DNA of 64,000 nucleotides from Bacteroidota bacterium (GCA_023441805.1 JAEZNO010000037.1:1-64000); one strand, 5' to 3'. Shown: positions 8,491 through 19,048, counted from the first letter of the stretch. Notes: a model not told the origin generated them from the letters alone. Numbers and translations are program-made.

Positions 8491-9924
8491 ATGGATATTA
8501 AAGCAAAAACTATTACTCATGAGGTGATGCCTCAATTAGCCATTTTCCTTGTTTTCCTATTTTTCATCACGCCATACTTTTCAATTGCACAGGAAGGGAA
8601 AGAGCTATTTGAAAAGAATTGCACTGTTTGCCATACTATAGGAAAAGGGAAACTGGTGGGACCTGATCTCCTAGGGATAACGCAGAAAGCTGAACGAGCC
8701 TGGCTGATGAAATTCATTAAGAATTCACAAGCTGTAATTCAATCGGGCGATCCGGCTGCAGTTCAGATTTATCAGGAATATAACCGTGCAATTATGCCTG
8801 CTTTTACTCAATTCTCTGATGAGCAGATTGGCAGCATCCTCGATTACATTGAAAAGTGGGAGCCCGAAAAGGTTGAAGTAGTCAGTGTTGACATCAACAA
8901 AAAAACAGGATTTACTCATGAGGAGTCTCTGCGCGGTGAACGTCTTTTTTACGGGCTTATTCCTCATAGTAACGGGCTTAGTTTCAATTGCGCAAACTGC
9001 CATAATACAATCACTAACGACTCATTGAACTGGAATCCGTCGGCAATGGATCTGGCACAGGCATTCATGGAGCCTGAGGGCATGAATATATATCAATCAA
9101 TGAACATCCCTGTTTCGGCAAAAATGGAAAATGCTCATGCCGGCATTAAGATGACTGAGCAGGAGATATATTACATTTCAGCCTTCCTTTCACATTTTAG
9201 CACTACTCAGATGGCTGAGTATAAGATATTCCCAACTAAGCTCATGCTGTTTATAGTGTTTGCCGTCCTAATGACATGGGCTATTATTGACTTGCTCATT
9301 TTACGGAAAGTAAAATACAGGATAATCCATGCCATAATATTATTGGTTGGTATTTCAGTACATGGCCGGCTGGCTTATGTTGAAGCCGTTAATCTCAGTC
9401 GTACTCCAAATTACGCACCCGATCAGCCAATCAAATTCTCACATAAAATACATGCCGGACAGAATAAAACCGACTGTCGATATTGTCATCATAATGCCGA
9501 AATTGGTAAATCGGCCGGTATTCCATCAATAAATGTATGCCTTAATTGCCACAATGTAGTAAAAACCGGCACTAATTCAGGCAACTTTGAGATAAACAAG
9601 ATATTAAGAGCAGAGGCAACAGGGAATCCGATTCAATGGGTTAGGGTTCACAATTTACCTGATCATGTTTATTTTAACCATTCGCAACATACTGTGGCAG
9701 GAAAAGTGGCTTGCGAAACCTGTCACGGGAAAGTTGAGGAGATGGATATCCTTGCTCAAATCAGCGATTTGTCGATGGGCTGGTGCATCAACTGTCATCG
9801 AACAACACCTATTGATGAGAAAAATAAATACTATTCTATATTCAAAGATAATGGAACTCCTGAAGCCAAACCGGCAACAGTTGACAACGTTGGCGGGGTG
9901 GATTGCATGAAATGTCATTACTAA
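8491..9924 (+). CDS. actA: Alternative complex III subunit ActA fused to cytochrome c domains (seven haems)
   Basis: 477 residues with seven CXXCH haem sites: CTVCH (44-48), CANCH (167-171), CRYCH (329), CLNCH (350), CETCH (408), CINCH (432) and CMKCH (472). An N-terminal signal segment (15-34) is followed by a class-I cytochrome c domain, a second mono-haem region, two hydrophobic segments (about 249-270 and 277-294), then a five-haem C-terminal half equal to classical pentahaem ActA. In ACIII, ActA takes electrons from quinol oxidation and passes them towards cytochrome c or the oxidase. The N-terminal haems may be a built-in cytochrome c. It is the first gene of the respiratory operon; actB follows after 52 bp. 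Start chosen at the first ATG, ahead of the signal. Confidence 0.9.
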   Translation: MDIKAKTITHEVMPQLAIFLVFLFFITPYFSIAQEGKELFEKNCTVCHTIGKGKLVGPDLLGITQKAERAWLMKFIKNSQAVIQSGDPAAVQIYQEYNRAIMPAFTQFSDEQIGSILDYIEKWEPEKVEVVSVDINKKTGFTHEESLRGERLFYGLIPHSNGLSFNCANCHNTITNDSLNWNPSAMDLAQAFMEPEGMNIYQSMNIPVSAKMENAHAGIKMTEQEIYYISAFLSHFSTTQMAEYKIFPTKLMLFIVFAVLMTWAIIDLLILRKVKYRIIHAIILLVGISVHGRLAYVEAVNLSRTPNYAPDQPIKFSHKIHAGQNKTDCRYCHHNAEIGKSAGIPSINVCLNCHNVVKTGTNSGNFEINKILRAEATGNPIQWVRVHNLPDHVYFNHSQHTVAGKVACETCHGKVEEMDILAQISDLSMGWCINCHRTTPIDEKNKYYSIFKDNGTPEAKPATVDNVGGVDCMKCHY

Positions 9925-9976
9925 TAGTTACGCGGGTATTAATGAATATAAACAATCCATAAAACACTAGTCTTGC

Positions 9977-12958
9977 ATGGAAAAAAAATACTGGAGCAGC
10001 ATAGAAACAATGAATAGCGTGGCCGGTGATCCGGTAAAAGATGATGGAACTAATGAAAATCGTAATCTTTTGGAGTTAATTGATGAGGAAATTGCCTCAC
10101 GACCGTCCTCCAGAAGGAATTTTCTTAAATTTTGTGGATTTAGTTTTGCGGGTGCAGCTTTAGCATCGGGTTGCGAAAATCCTGTTAAGAAGGCAATTCC
10201 CTATCTCAACAAGCCCGAAGAAGTAAATCCGGGCACTGCCATTCATTATGCTTCTACATATTATGATGGATTTGAGTATAACAGCATCCTTGTTAAAGTC
10301 CGTGACGGACGCCCTATTAAAATAGAAGGTAATCCTTTATCATCAATCAGCAGAGGAAGAACAACTGCTAAGGTTCAGGCTTCAATTTTGAGCTTATATG
10401 ATGGCACCGGAAGACTAAAGAAACCTCTGAAAGATGGATCTGAAACAACTTATGAAATTTGTGACCAGGATATTATTGCAAGACTTAAAGATGTTGCAGC
10501 AGCCGGGCAACAAACAGTAATACTTACATCAAATATTATTAGTCCTTCAACCAAGGCATTAATAAATGATTTCATTGCTGTATATCCGGGAAAGCATGTG
10601 ATGTATGAGCCTGTTTCAGCCTCCGCCATGCTTCTTGCTAACAAACAGAGTTTCGGAATAACAGGTATACCCGATCATCTTTTTGACAAATCTGAAATCA
10701 TTGTTTCATTCGATGCCGATTTCCTCGGAACATGGTTATCGCCTGTTGAATTTGCTTTTCGTTATGGCATTGCGCGTGATTTGTTGAATGGTAAACAGAG
10801 GCTGACTAAACATTACCAGTTTGAATCGGGAGTTTCAATCACCGGTAGTAAAGCCGATGAACGCTATCCTGTAAAGCCATCCGAATTACCCGGCTTAATT
10901 ACCCGTCTATACAATGAATTATCAGGCAACAGTTCTCCTGCCGGAGATAATGAAGCAAGTGTTGCCATTTCGAAAATTGCAGATGAATTAAGAAACACTC
11001 CCGGAAAATCCATAGTTGTTTCATCAAGTAATGATCCTAATGTTCAGATGGTAATTGCAGCCATCAACAATTTGTTGAATAACTATGGCAACACCCTCGA
11101 TCTGAATAATTTAATACTTACTCAACAAGCCATCGACAGTGATATGGATCAGCTGGTTGATGAGATGAATGCCGATACAGTTGGCGGAATAATTCTCTGG
11201 AATTGTAATCCTGCTTATGACTACCATAATTCAGAAGCATTCATTTCGGGACTTAAAAAGATGAAAATCACAGTCGCAATGAATGGTATGGCAAATGAGA
11301 CAAATGATCATTTCAGGTATATACTTCCGGCACATAATTATCTTGAATCATGGGATGATGCTCTTCCAAAAACAGGTGTTTACAGTCTTGCACAACCCAC
11401 GATTCGTAACCTATTCAATACCAGGCAACCACAGGATAGTCTGCTTATCTGGCTTGGACAGAAGATTGATTATTACCAATATCTTAAGGAATACTGGATA
11501 AATAATATCATTAAAGGGACAGAGGATGATTGGAATAACGTTTTGCAAAAAGGAGTGTTTGAAACTGACGCTGGCAGGCAGGCATCAGTTAATGGGAGTA
11601 CTGTTGCAGGCAACAGTAATCTGAGTTCATCAAACAAACCGAATTTTAATAATGCGTTGTTGTCAGATGCCCTTGCTGCTCTAAATCAAGCTCCCAAGAC
11701 AGGTAAAATAGAAATATCCCTATTTACCTGTATTAAGACCGGAAAAGGTAACCATACCAATAATCCATGGCTGCTGGAGCTTCCTGATCCACTTACAAAA
11801 ATTTCATGGGATAATGTTGCTTCCATTTCTGAACAGACTGCAAGAGATTTGAATGTAGTTACGGGAGGTTTGGTATCTGTAAACAAAATGCAGTTACCTG
11901 TTTACATACAACCGGGACAGGCTGATAATACAATTTCAATCGCGGTAGGATATGGACAAATGAAGATTGGAAAAGTCGGGTCGGCTTTAGGACAAAATGC
12001 GTATAAGCTTGTAACCGTCGACAATAACAATCGTCAGCTTTATAATTTCGATTCAGAAGTTACTGCCGGGGAAGGCGAATTTCCACTCGCCATAGCGCAA
12101 AAGCATGGAAGTCTTGAAGGAAGGCCTGTAGTTCGTGAAACTGTTCTATCAAAATACAAGGAGAATCCTGACTCAGGGAATGAACTTCACCAAGAATTTG
12201 AGAAAAAGCATGTCACGCTATACAAAGAAACCGAATTCACCGGTCACCACTGGGGAATGGGAGTTGATTTGAATAAGTGTGTAGGATGCAATACATGTGT
12301 TATAGCCTGTCAGGCTGAGAATAATATTCCGGTTGTGGGAAGAGATGAAGTACGGCGAACAAGAATCATGCATTGGATGAGAATCGACAGGTATTTTGCC
12401 GGTGGAATAAAAAATCCGGAAGTTGTATTCCAGCCGATGCTTTGCCAACATTGTGACAATGCTCCCTGCGAGAATGTTTGTCCTGTATCGGCAACCAATC
12501 ACAGCAACGAAGGATTGAACCAAATGGCATATAACAGATGTGTCGGTACTAAATACTGTATAAATAACTGTCCGTACAAAGTAAGGAGGTTCAACTGGTT
12601 CAGATATGCCACTAATGAAAAGTTTGATTATAACATGAATTCCGATCTCGGAAGGATGGTTTTGAATCCGGATGTTACAGTTCGTGAGAGAGGTGTAGTT
12701 GAAAAATGCACATTCTGCGTACAAAGAATTCAGGAAAAGAAGCTTCAGGCAAAACTTGAGAACAGAACAATAGCTGATGGTGAAATCTTACCTGCATGTG
12801 TACAATCTTGTCCTGCTGATGCATTGGTGTTTGGTGATCTCAGTGATCCGGAAAGCAAGATATCAAAACTCTTCAAAGAGCCGAGGAACTATCATGTTCT
12901 AGAAGAACTACATACATTACCGTCAGTTGGTTATTTAACATTAGTAAGGAATAAATAA
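9977..12958 (+). CDS. actB: Alternative complex III subunit ActB (molybdopterin-oxidoreductase-like plus 4Fe-4S domain)
   Basis: 993 residues. Near the N-terminus is a twin-arginine motif, SRRNFLK (45-51), followed by a hydrophobic stretch and ASGC, so the protein is probably exported folded by Tat. Residues ~70-740 resemble the molybdopterin oxidoreductase fold. In ACIII this part lacks cofactor and is structural (family knowledge). The C-terminal ~230 residues are a ferredoxin-like module with cysteine groups CVGCNTCVIAC, CQHCDNAPCENVC, CVGTKYCINNCP and CTFC/CVQSC, enough for four Fe-S clusters (one may be 3Fe-4S). It receives electrons from the quinol site in ActC. Length and order match known act operons. 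Confidence 0.95.
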   Translation: MEKKYWSSIETMNSVAGDPVKDDGTNENRNLLELIDEEIASRPSSRRNFLKFCGFSFAGAALASGCENPVKKAIPYLNKPEEVNPGTAIHYASTYYDGFEYNSILVKVRDGRPIKIEGNPLSSISRGRTTAKVQASILSLYDGTGRLKKPLKDGSETTYEICDQDIIARLKDVAAAGQQTVILTSNIISPSTKALINDFIAVYPGKHVMYEPVSASAMLLANKQSFGITGIPDHLFDKSEIIVSFDADFLGTWLSPVEFAFRYGIARDLLNGKQRLTKHYQFESGVSITGSKADERYPVKPSELPGLITRLYNELSGNSSPAGDNEASVAISKIADELRNTPGKSIVVSSSNDPNVQMVIAAINNLLNNYGNTLDLNNLILTQQAIDSDMDQLVDEMNADTVGGIILWNCNPAYDYHNSEAFISGLKKMKITVAMNGMANETNDHFRYILPAHNYLESWDDALPKTGVYSLAQPTIRNLFNTRQPQDSLLIWLGQKIDYYQYLKEYWINNIIKGTEDDWNNVLQKGVFETDAGRQASVNGSTVAGNSNLSSSNKPNFNNALLSDALAALNQAPKTGKIEISLFTCIKTGKGNHTNNPWLLELPDPLTKISWDNVASISEQTARDLNVVTGGLVSVNKMQLPVYIQPGQADNTISIAVGYGQMKIGKVGSALGQNAYKLVTVDNNNRQLYNFDSEVTAGEGEFPLAIAQKHGSLEGRPVVRETVLSKYKENPDSGNELHQEFEKKHVTLYKETEFTGHHWGMGVDLNKCVGCNTCVIACQAENNIPVVGRDEVRRTRIMHWMRIDRYFAGGIKNPEVVFQPMLCQHCDNAPCENVCPVSATNHSNEGLNQMAYNRCVGTKYCINNCPYKVRRFNWFRYATNEKFDYNMNSDLGRMVLNPDVTVRERGVVEKCTFCVQRIQEKKLQAKLENRTIADGEILPACVQSCPADALVFGDLSDPESKISKLFKEPRNYHVLEELHTLPSVGYLTLVRNK

Positions 12959-12967
12959 TAATAGCGT

Positions 12968-14356
12968 ATGTATAAAACTGAAGTCAGGGGTTCATTGATT
13001 CAGGGTAATAAGAATTACCGTCAGATCAGCACTGATATTATAGCACCAATAGACCAACCCATTCCATTATGGTGGAAAATTGCATTTGCTATAAGTCTGC
13101 TTGCCCTACTGTATGGAGTTGTTGCCATATATCTTACAGTTTCTGTCGGAATTGGCACATGGGGTGTCAATAATTCAGTTGGATGGGGATGGGAGATCAT
13201 CAACTTTGTATGGTGGATTGGTATAGGGCATGCAGGAACAGCATTTTCAATATTTCTATTGATCCTGCGCCAAAGGTGGAGAACATCCATTAACAGGGCA
13301 GCCGAAGCGATGACGGTAGCAGCAGTTGCATGTGCGGCATTATTCCCCGGAATCCACATGGGCAGAGTTTGGCTCGCATTTTTTATCTTCCCCTACCCTA
13401 ATACACGAGGCTCATTGTGGGTTAATTATAACTCACCATTGTTTTGGGATTTTATAGCTATCACAGCATATCTTATCATATCAGCTTCATTCTGGTATTT
13501 TGGGATGGTACCTGATTTTGCAACTATCCGTGATCGTACCACTTCGAAGATAAAAAAAGCCATCTATGGTTTATTTGCTTTTGGATGGACAGGATCAACA
13601 AAGGAATGGCTCAGGTACGAAGGCTTAAGTTATGTTCTGGGAGGTATAGCTGCAGTTCTTGTAGTTTCAGTACATTCAATAGTGTCGACCGATTTCGCTT
13701 CTTCAGTAATCCCCGGATGGCATACAACTATTTTCCCGCCGTATTTTGTTGTGGGAGCTATCTTCTCAGGTTTCGCAATGGTTATGACGCTCATGATCAT
13801 CATCAGGAAACTCTACAAACTTCAGGATTATATTACTATCTCTCACCTGGATGCCATAGCCAGAATTCTTGTATTCATCTCGCTGATCATGGGAACTGCT
13901 TATGCAACAGAGATATTTACAGCCTGGTACTCAGGTTCTGCATATGAACAATATACATTCTTCCACCAACGAATTACGGGTGAATATGCTTTTGAATTTT
14001 GGGCAATGGTTATTTGTAATGCTTTTATACCTCAGCTATTTTGGTCAAAAAAAATCAGACACAATCTTACTGCGGCATTCCTGATATCGATATTTATCAA
14101 TATCGGTATGTGGTTTGAACGCTTCAATATTATAGTAACTTCACTTACAAGAGATTATCTGCCCTCAAGCTGGACTACATACAATCCCACATGGGTTGAG
14201 ATTGGATTTTACATTGGCACCCTTGGATTATTTGCTTCGGCAGTACTGTTGTTCTTCAAGTACATACCAATGATAGCAATTCATGAAGTGAAGGGCATAT
14301 TAAAAGTGACATCACCGAATTCAATTGATCAAAAAATTACCGATCATGAAAAGTAA
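12968..14356 (+). CDS. actC: Alternative complex III subunit ActC (NrfD-like quinol-binding membrane protein)
   Basis: 462 residues with about ten hydrophobic helices, beginning around ISLLALLYGVVAIYL and ending before a cytoplasmic tail. It belongs to the NrfD/PsrC family, which forms the quinol-oxidising membrane core of ACIII together with ActF. Conserved family segments are visible, for example FVWWIGIGHAGTAFS and LFPGIHMGRVWLAFF. It starts 9 bp after actB, and its end overlaps the start of actD by 11 bp, which implies translational coupling. Confidence 0.95.
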   Translation: MYKTEVRGSLIQGNKNYRQISTDIIAPIDQPIPLWWKIAFAISLLALLYGVVAIYLTVSVGIGTWGVNNSVGWGWEIINFVWWIGIGHAGTAFSIFLLILRQRWRTSINRAAEAMTVAAVACAALFPGIHMGRVWLAFFIFPYPNTRGSLWVNYNSPLFWDFIAITAYLIISASFWYFGMVPDFATIRDRTTSKIKKAIYGLFAFGWTGSTKEWLRYEGLSYVLGGIAAVLVVSVHSIVSTDFASSVIPGWHTTIFPPYFVVGAIFSGFAMVMTLMIIIRKLYKLQDYITISHLDAIARILVFISLIMGTAYATEIFTAWYSGSAYEQYTFFHQRITGEYAFEFWAMVICNAFIPQLFWSKKIRHNLTAAFLISIFINIGMWFERFNIIVTSLTRDYLPSSWTTYNPTWVEIGFYIGTLGLFASAVLLFFKYIPMIAIHEVKGILKVTSPNSIDQKITDHEK

Positions 14357-14873
14357 TTACCTTGTAAGCATATTTAATGATGAGGATACACTGTTATCAG
14401 CCATCCGAAGGGCAAAAGATACAGGGTATAAAATAACAGAGATTTACACCCCCTACCCTGTTATGGAAGCCATTGAGGCAATGGGTAAGAAATCAAGATT
14501 CACATTCGCTGCTTTCTTGTTTGGCTTTCTGGGAGCGGCAGGTATTCTGCTTTTCCTGCAATATACTGCCGTGTGGGATTGGCCAATTAACTATGGCGGG
14601 AAGCCCACTAATGCATTCCCGTCGTTCGTTGTAGTAACACTGGTATTAACCATCCTCACTATCACACTCGCGAGCCTGTTTACATTTTCTGTCAGAGCTA
14701 AGATTTATCCTGGCAGAGCATACATACTGCCTGATAACCGTGCAATGGATGATAAATTCGTTATGGTTTTTGACCTGAAAGAAAATGGCGAGTCAGCCGA
14801 AAGGCTTATACAGACACTTAAAGAAGAAGGTGCTGAAGAAGTATATCAAAAAGAACTTGAATCAATAAGTTAA
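14346..14873 (+). CDS. actD: Alternative complex III subunit ActD (DUF3341)
   Basis: 175 residues from the ATG at 14346 (MKSNYLVSIFNDEDTLLSAI); a slightly longer in-frame start at 14325 lies inside actC and is unlikely. Two transmembrane helices (about residues 50-72 and 95-117) separate a short N-terminal domain from a C-terminal one, the layout of ActD. It is a small peripheral/membrane subunit needed to build ACIII; no cofactors are expected. Flanked by actC (11-bp overlap) and actE (7-bp gap). Confidence 0.93.
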   Translation: MKSNYLVSIFNDEDTLLSAIRRAKDTGYKITEIYTPYPVMEAIEAMGKKSRFTFAAFLFGFLGAAGILLFLQYTAVWDWPINYGGKPTNAFPSFVVVTLVLTILTITLASLFTFSVRAKIYPGRAYILPDNRAMDDKFVMVFDLKENGESAERLIQTLKEEGAEEVYQKELESIS

Positions 14874-14880
14874 ATAACCC

Positions 14881-15444
14881 ATGGCAAAAAGATATTCTAT
14901 TCTACTCAACATTATATGCCTCTTAGTGCTGCTTACTTCATGCGACAGGAGAAGAAGCGATAAAGGCTATGAGTATTTTCCTGATATGGCTCACAGTCTT
15001 GCTTATGAAACGTATGCCCCTAATCCAAATGTAGCAGGTGGCGAATCAATGTTATTACCTGCTCCTAATACCATTCCCGTTGAAATGCAACCATACAGGT
15101 ATGATAAATCAATTGAGAGCCGCGAGAAAGCAGCAAAGGAGCTGGTCAATCCACTTGAATTTACTGAAGAAATGCTGGTTCAGGGACGTGATCAGTTCAA
15201 TATTTTCTGTGCACATTGTCATGGAACCTCAGGTGATGGTAAAGGTTTTCTTGTCACGAGCGGCAAATATAAATTTCAGCCTGCATCATTATTATCCGAT
15301 AAAATGATGGCATCGAACGAAGCCGATATTTTCCATGTGATTACTGTCGGTTATCAGGTTATGGGAGCACACGGACATATGATAACCCCTGAAAACCGTT
15401 GGAAAATAGCGATGTATGTCAAAAAAGAATTACAAAAACAATAA
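14881..15444 (+). CDS. actE: Alternative complex III subunit ActE (mono-haem cytochrome c lipoprotein)
   Basis: 187 residues. Lipobox LLTSC puts the lipidated cysteine at residue 21; one haem site CAHCH at 110-114 lies in a class-I cytochrome c domain (HGTSGDGKG after the haem site, MGAHGHM near the end as likely axial Met region). ActE is the periplasmic mono-haem subunit of ACIII and a likely exit point for electrons to the oxidase. A ribosome-binding-like aaaggaag follows its stop and serves actF. Confidence 0.93.
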   Translation: MAKRYSILLNIICLLVLLTSCDRRRSDKGYEYFPDMAHSLAYETYAPNPNVAGGESMLLPAPNTIPVEMQPYRYDKSIESREKAAKELVNPLEFTEEMLVQGRDQFNIFCAHCHGTSGDGKGFLVTSGKYKFQPASLLSDKMMASNEADIFHVITVGYQVMGAHGHMITPENRWKIAMYVKKELQKQ

Positions 15445-15455
15445 AGGAAGCTGAG

Positions 15456-16619
15456 ATGGAAAATAAATTTACCTTCACTAAAAATCTAAGGTTTGCATCC
15501 ATTGCTCTTATTGTTATTGGTGCAATTATAATGATCTATACTTTTATCAATCAACCCGAAAGGGCTTGGGCAAATCTACTCCTTAATAACTTCTATTTCC
15601 TGTCACTTGCAATAGGTGCCAGTTTCTTCTTTGCAATTCAGTATATCACACAATCAGGCTGGTCGTCAATGTTTAAAAGAGTTCCTGAAGCAATGACTGC
15701 ATATATACCTTTTGCCGGTATAATAATGCTTTTACTGTTTTTCGGCATGAATGATCTGTACCATTGGTCACATCATGATGCCACCGTAACTGATAAATTG
15801 ATTGCACATAAAGCCCCCTACCTGAATATTCCTTTTTTCTTCGTCAGGTTAGTCGTTATATTCATTGTTTGGACTGTAATGACACAATTATTGAGGCGGA
15901 TATCGGTTGCTGAAGACAAAAACGGTGGCAGATTATACTTTGAGAAGAGCGAATTTTGGTCAAAGGTTCATATATTTATATTAGCGATTACATTTAGTAT
16001 AGCAAGCTTCGACTGGATTATGTCGATTGATGTTCATTGGTTCAGTTCCATATTCTCAGTAAAGAATTTTGTTTCAGCATTTTATCATGGATCAGTAATT
16101 ATAGCATTGATTGTTATTCTGATGCACCGGAATGGATATTATCCCAAATTAAACAAGAGTCATCTTCTCGATTTCTCAAGGTATATCTTCATGCTGGCAA
16201 TCATTTGGGGGTATGTTACTTTCTCACAATTCATGCTCATTTGGTATGGAAATATTCCTGAAGAAACCGGGTATTATGCTCAACGGTGGGGCAATGGATT
16301 TGAAGGGATCTTCTACGCCAATTATATTGTTAACTGGTTGATCCCATTCGTATTGCTGCTTTCACAGGCAATAAATAAGAATATTAAGGTATTGCAGGCT
16401 GTATGCATACTACTGATTGCAGGGCAGTATCTCGATCTTTATGAACAGATATTCCCCGGAGTTATGCATCATGCTGTATTTGGATTACCTGAAATTGGAT
16501 GCTTCCTTGGTTTTACCGGATTATTCACATTCATCACTGCAAGAGCATTATCATCTGCTCCGCTAATCCCGTTAAACCATCCATATCTGGAAGAAAGTCT
16601 GTATCATCATGTACATTAA
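15456..16619 (+). CDS. actF: Alternative complex III subunit ActF (NrfD-like membrane protein)
   Basis: 387 residues from the ATG at 15456 (MENKFTFTKNLRFAS), preceded by a purine-rich aaaggaag; the earlier ATG at 15399 overlaps actE and is rejected. About ten transmembrane helices. ActF is a second, shorter NrfD-family paralogue of ActC in ACIII; the two half-complexes pack in the membrane. Next gene is the SCO protein, 14 bp downstream. Confidence 0.93.
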   Translation: MENKFTFTKNLRFASIALIVIGAIIMIYTFINQPERAWANLLLNNFYFLSLAIGASFFFAIQYITQSGWSSMFKRVPEAMTAYIPFAGIIMLLLFFGMNDLYHWSHHDATVTDKLIAHKAPYLNIPFFFVRLVVIFIVWTVMTQLLRRISVAEDKNGGRLYFEKSEFWSKVHIFILAITFSIASFDWIMSIDVHWFSSIFSVKNFVSAFYHGSVIIALIVILMHRNGYYPKLNKSHLLDFSRYIFMLAIIWGYVTFSQFMLIWYGNIPEETGYYAQRWGNGFEGIFYANYIVNWLIPFVLLLSQAINKNIKVLQAVCILLIAGQYLDLYEQIFPGVMHHAVFGLPEIGCFLGFTGLFTFITARALSSAPLIPLNHPYLEESLYHHVH

Positions 16620-16633
16620 AATATAGAGGAGTC

Positions 16634-17425
16634 ATGAAACGATTATTACTAATTTCAATAGCAGCCATTTTTGCTATATCGGTTAATGCTCAAAAAGTCA
16701 AGGCACTTGAAGAGATAGCCACACCGGAGCCTGAGATAGGTGTAGTTGAGCATTTGAATGAATACATACCTGAAGGCATAATGGTTATGAATACCTATGG
16801 GCAATTACAGGATTTGAAACAATTAATTGTAAAACCTACTGTAATTAACCTGGTATATTACAGGTGTCCGGGTATATGCAGTCCTCTGATGACCAGTATT
16901 GCAGAAACAATAGGTGCTACTGATCTTGTACTGAACAAAGATTATCAGGTACTAACCATAAGTTTTGATCCACGCGAAAGCTATGACCTTGCAGCAAAGA
17001 AAAGAGCAAATTATCTGAATCTTATTACAAAGGAGATAGATACCGAAGGCTGGCAATTCTTTACTGCCGATAGTGCTGACATTGCACTGTTAACAAAAAC
17101 CATTGGATTCAGGTACAAGAAAGCCGGCAACGACTTTATGCATCCCGGATTACTGACTATGGTCAGTCCCGAAGGAAAAATAACACGATATCTGCAAGGA
17201 ACTTACTTTCTGCCATTTGAATTTAAGATGGCAATCATTGAAGCATCAAAAGGTGTTAGCGGACCAACAATAAACAAGGTTCTGCAATTCTGTTACTCAT
17301 ATGATCCTGCAGGACAGGAATATGTGCTAAATGTGACTAAGCTTGCCGGAAGTATTATACTTGTAATCGCAATAATACTGTTTCTGGTATTAGCCTTTAA
17401 ACCGAAAAGAAAAATAACTACATAA
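16634..17425 (+). CDS. SCO1/SenC copper chaperone for cytochrome oxidase CuA assembly
   Basis: 263 residues from the ATG at 16634, with an agaggag-like site just before it. N-terminal signal peptide (cleavage around VNAQ), thioredoxin-like domain with the copper-binding motif RCPGICSP (Cys 78 and 82) and a downstream histidine in DFMHPGLL. A C-terminal transmembrane helix (LAGSIILVIAIILFLVLAF) anchors the protein, unlike the N-terminal anchor of mitochondrial SCO. Position between actF and oxidase subunit I fits metallation of the CuA site in subunit II encoded at 19987-20922. Confidence 0.93.
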   Translation: MKRLLLISIAAIFAISVNAQKVKALEEIATPEPEIGVVEHLNEYIPEGIMVMNTYGQLQDLKQLIVKPTVINLVYYRCPGICSPLMTSIAETIGATDLVLNKDYQVLTISFDPRESYDLAAKKRANYLNLITKEIDTEGWQFFTADSADIALLTKTIGFRYKKAGNDFMHPGLLTMVSPEGKITRYLQGTYFLPFEFKMAIIEASKGVSGPTINKVLQFCYSYDPAGQEYVLNVTKLAGSIILVIAIILFLVLAFKPKRKITT

Positions 17426-17441
17426 AAAGCAAACAATAGAT

Positions 17442-19040
17442 ATGGAAAGTACTTTACAACCAAATTACCTCGAGTATAGAGGAAAGTACAAGGGTCTGCT
17501 GGCTTGGTTGACAACAACAGATCATAAGCGAATCGGGCTCTTGTATTTCTATTCCATGTTCACATTTTTCCTCACAGGAGCTGTCATTGGTATTCTTATG
17601 AGGCTTGAACTCATAGCTCCGGGTAAACAACTGGTGGATGCACAAACTTATAATGCATTCTTTACACTGCATGGCCTGGCGATGATTTTTCTCTTTGTAA
17701 TACCCGGGGTTGGTGCAGTATTTGGAAATTTCTGTCTTCCTATTATGCTTGGCGCTAAGGATGTTGCATTTCCTAGAGTGAACCTGCTCAGCTGGTATCT
17801 GTATATTATTGGAGCTTTAATTGTCCTCAGTTCGCAATTTATGGGTGATGGACCTCCCGATACAGGATGGACATTTTATGCTCCCTATAGTTTGAAAACT
17901 CAAACCAATGTGGTGGCAGCGGTTATAGGTGCTTTCGTTCTGGGGTTTTCTTCTGTACTGACAGGGCTGAATTTTATAACAACTATGCACAGGCTGAGGG
18001 CTCCGGGTATGACATGGAACCGTATGCCGATGTTTGCATGGACTTTATATGCTACAGGATGGATTCAGCTGCTGGCAACTCCAATCATAGGAATTACACT
18101 ATTGATGATTGCCGCTGAAAGGATGCTTGGCATCGGTTTCTTTGATCCTGCCTTAGGTGGTGACCCCATTTTGTATCAACATCTTTTCTGGACATATTCG
18201 CACCCTGCTGTTTATATTATGATACTTCCTGCAATGGGTGTGATTTCTGAAATTGTACCTACTTTTTCACGAAAACCTATATTTGGGTATACAGCATTGG
18301 TAATCTCGTCAATGGCAATTGCTTTTGTGGGTTATTTCGTTTGGGGGCATCACATGTTTACCTCGGGAATGAGCACAGGGTCAAGATGGATTTTCTCATT
18401 CCTGTCTTTTATCGTAGCCTTGCCTTCAGCTGTAAAAGTATTTAACTGGACTGCAACATTGTATAAGGGTTCCATTCGTTTACAAACACCATTCTGGTGG
18501 GCAATGGGCTTCATTTTTGTATTCATGATTGGTGGATTTTCAGGATTAGTAGTCGGTTCGCTGGCAACTGACATCCACACTCATGATACCTATTTCGTTG
18601 TAGGGCATTTCCATTACATAGTATTTGGTGGTACCGGTTTTGCTTTTTTCGCTGCCATGCACTATTGGTGGCCTAAAATATATGGCAGGATGTACAATAT
18701 CAGAATTGCTAATATAGGATTGGCCATCTTCTTCGTTGGGTTTAACATCCTCTACTTCCCGATGTTCGTACTTGGACTCCAGGGAATGCCACGCCGTTAT
18801 TACGATTACCTTCCGCAGTTCACCAACTCGCAGATTATTTCAACCATTGGTTCATGGATTATGATCACCGGTTTGATAATAATTTTGGTGAATCTCTTCA
18901 AGGCAAAGAAAGCTACGGGAAAGATTGTCGATGATCCATGGGATGGCCCCACATTAGAGTGGAAGGTTCCTTCACCCCCGCCACTGGAGAATTTTGACGA
19001 AATACCAGTTGTGACTACCGGTCCTTATGAATTTAAATAA
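17442..19040 (+). CDS. ctaD: Cytochrome c oxidase subunit I (caa3 type)
   Basis: 532 residues, about twelve helices, haem-copper oxidase family A. Diagnostic stretches include TLHGLAMIFLFVIPG, YQHLFWTYSHPAVYIMILP (CuB/haem-a3 region with the cross-linked His-Tyr), VWGHHMFTSGM and HDTYFVVGHFHYIVFGG, carrying the haem a, a3 and CuB histidines. It reduces O2 to water and pumps protons. The gene follows SCO by 16 bp and precedes subunit III by 8 bp. Confidence 0.97.
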   Translation: MESTLQPNYLEYRGKYKGLLAWLTTTDHKRIGLLYFYSMFTFFLTGAVIGILMRLELIAPGKQLVDAQTYNAFFTLHGLAMIFLFVIPGVGAVFGNFCLPIMLGAKDVAFPRVNLLSWYLYIIGALIVLSSQFMGDGPPDTGWTFYAPYSLKTQTNVVAAVIGAFVLGFSSVLTGLNFITTMHRLRAPGMTWNRMPMFAWTLYATGWIQLLATPIIGITLLMIAAERMLGIGFFDPALGGDPILYQHLFWTYSHPAVYIMILPAMGVISEIVPTFSRKPIFGYTALVISSMAIAFVGYFVWGHHMFTSGMSTGSRWIFSFLSFIVALPSAVKVFNWTATLYKGSIRLQTPFWWAMGFIFVFMIGGFSGLVVGSLATDIHTHDTYFVVGHFHYIVFGGTGFAFFAAMHYWWPKIYGRMYNIRIANIGLAIFFVGFNILYFPMFVLGLQGMPRRYYDYLPQFTNSQIISTIGSWIMITGLIIILVNLFKAKKATGKIVDDPWDGPTLEWKVPSPPPLENFDEIPVVTTGPYEFK

Positions 19041-19048
19041 CCCCAGTT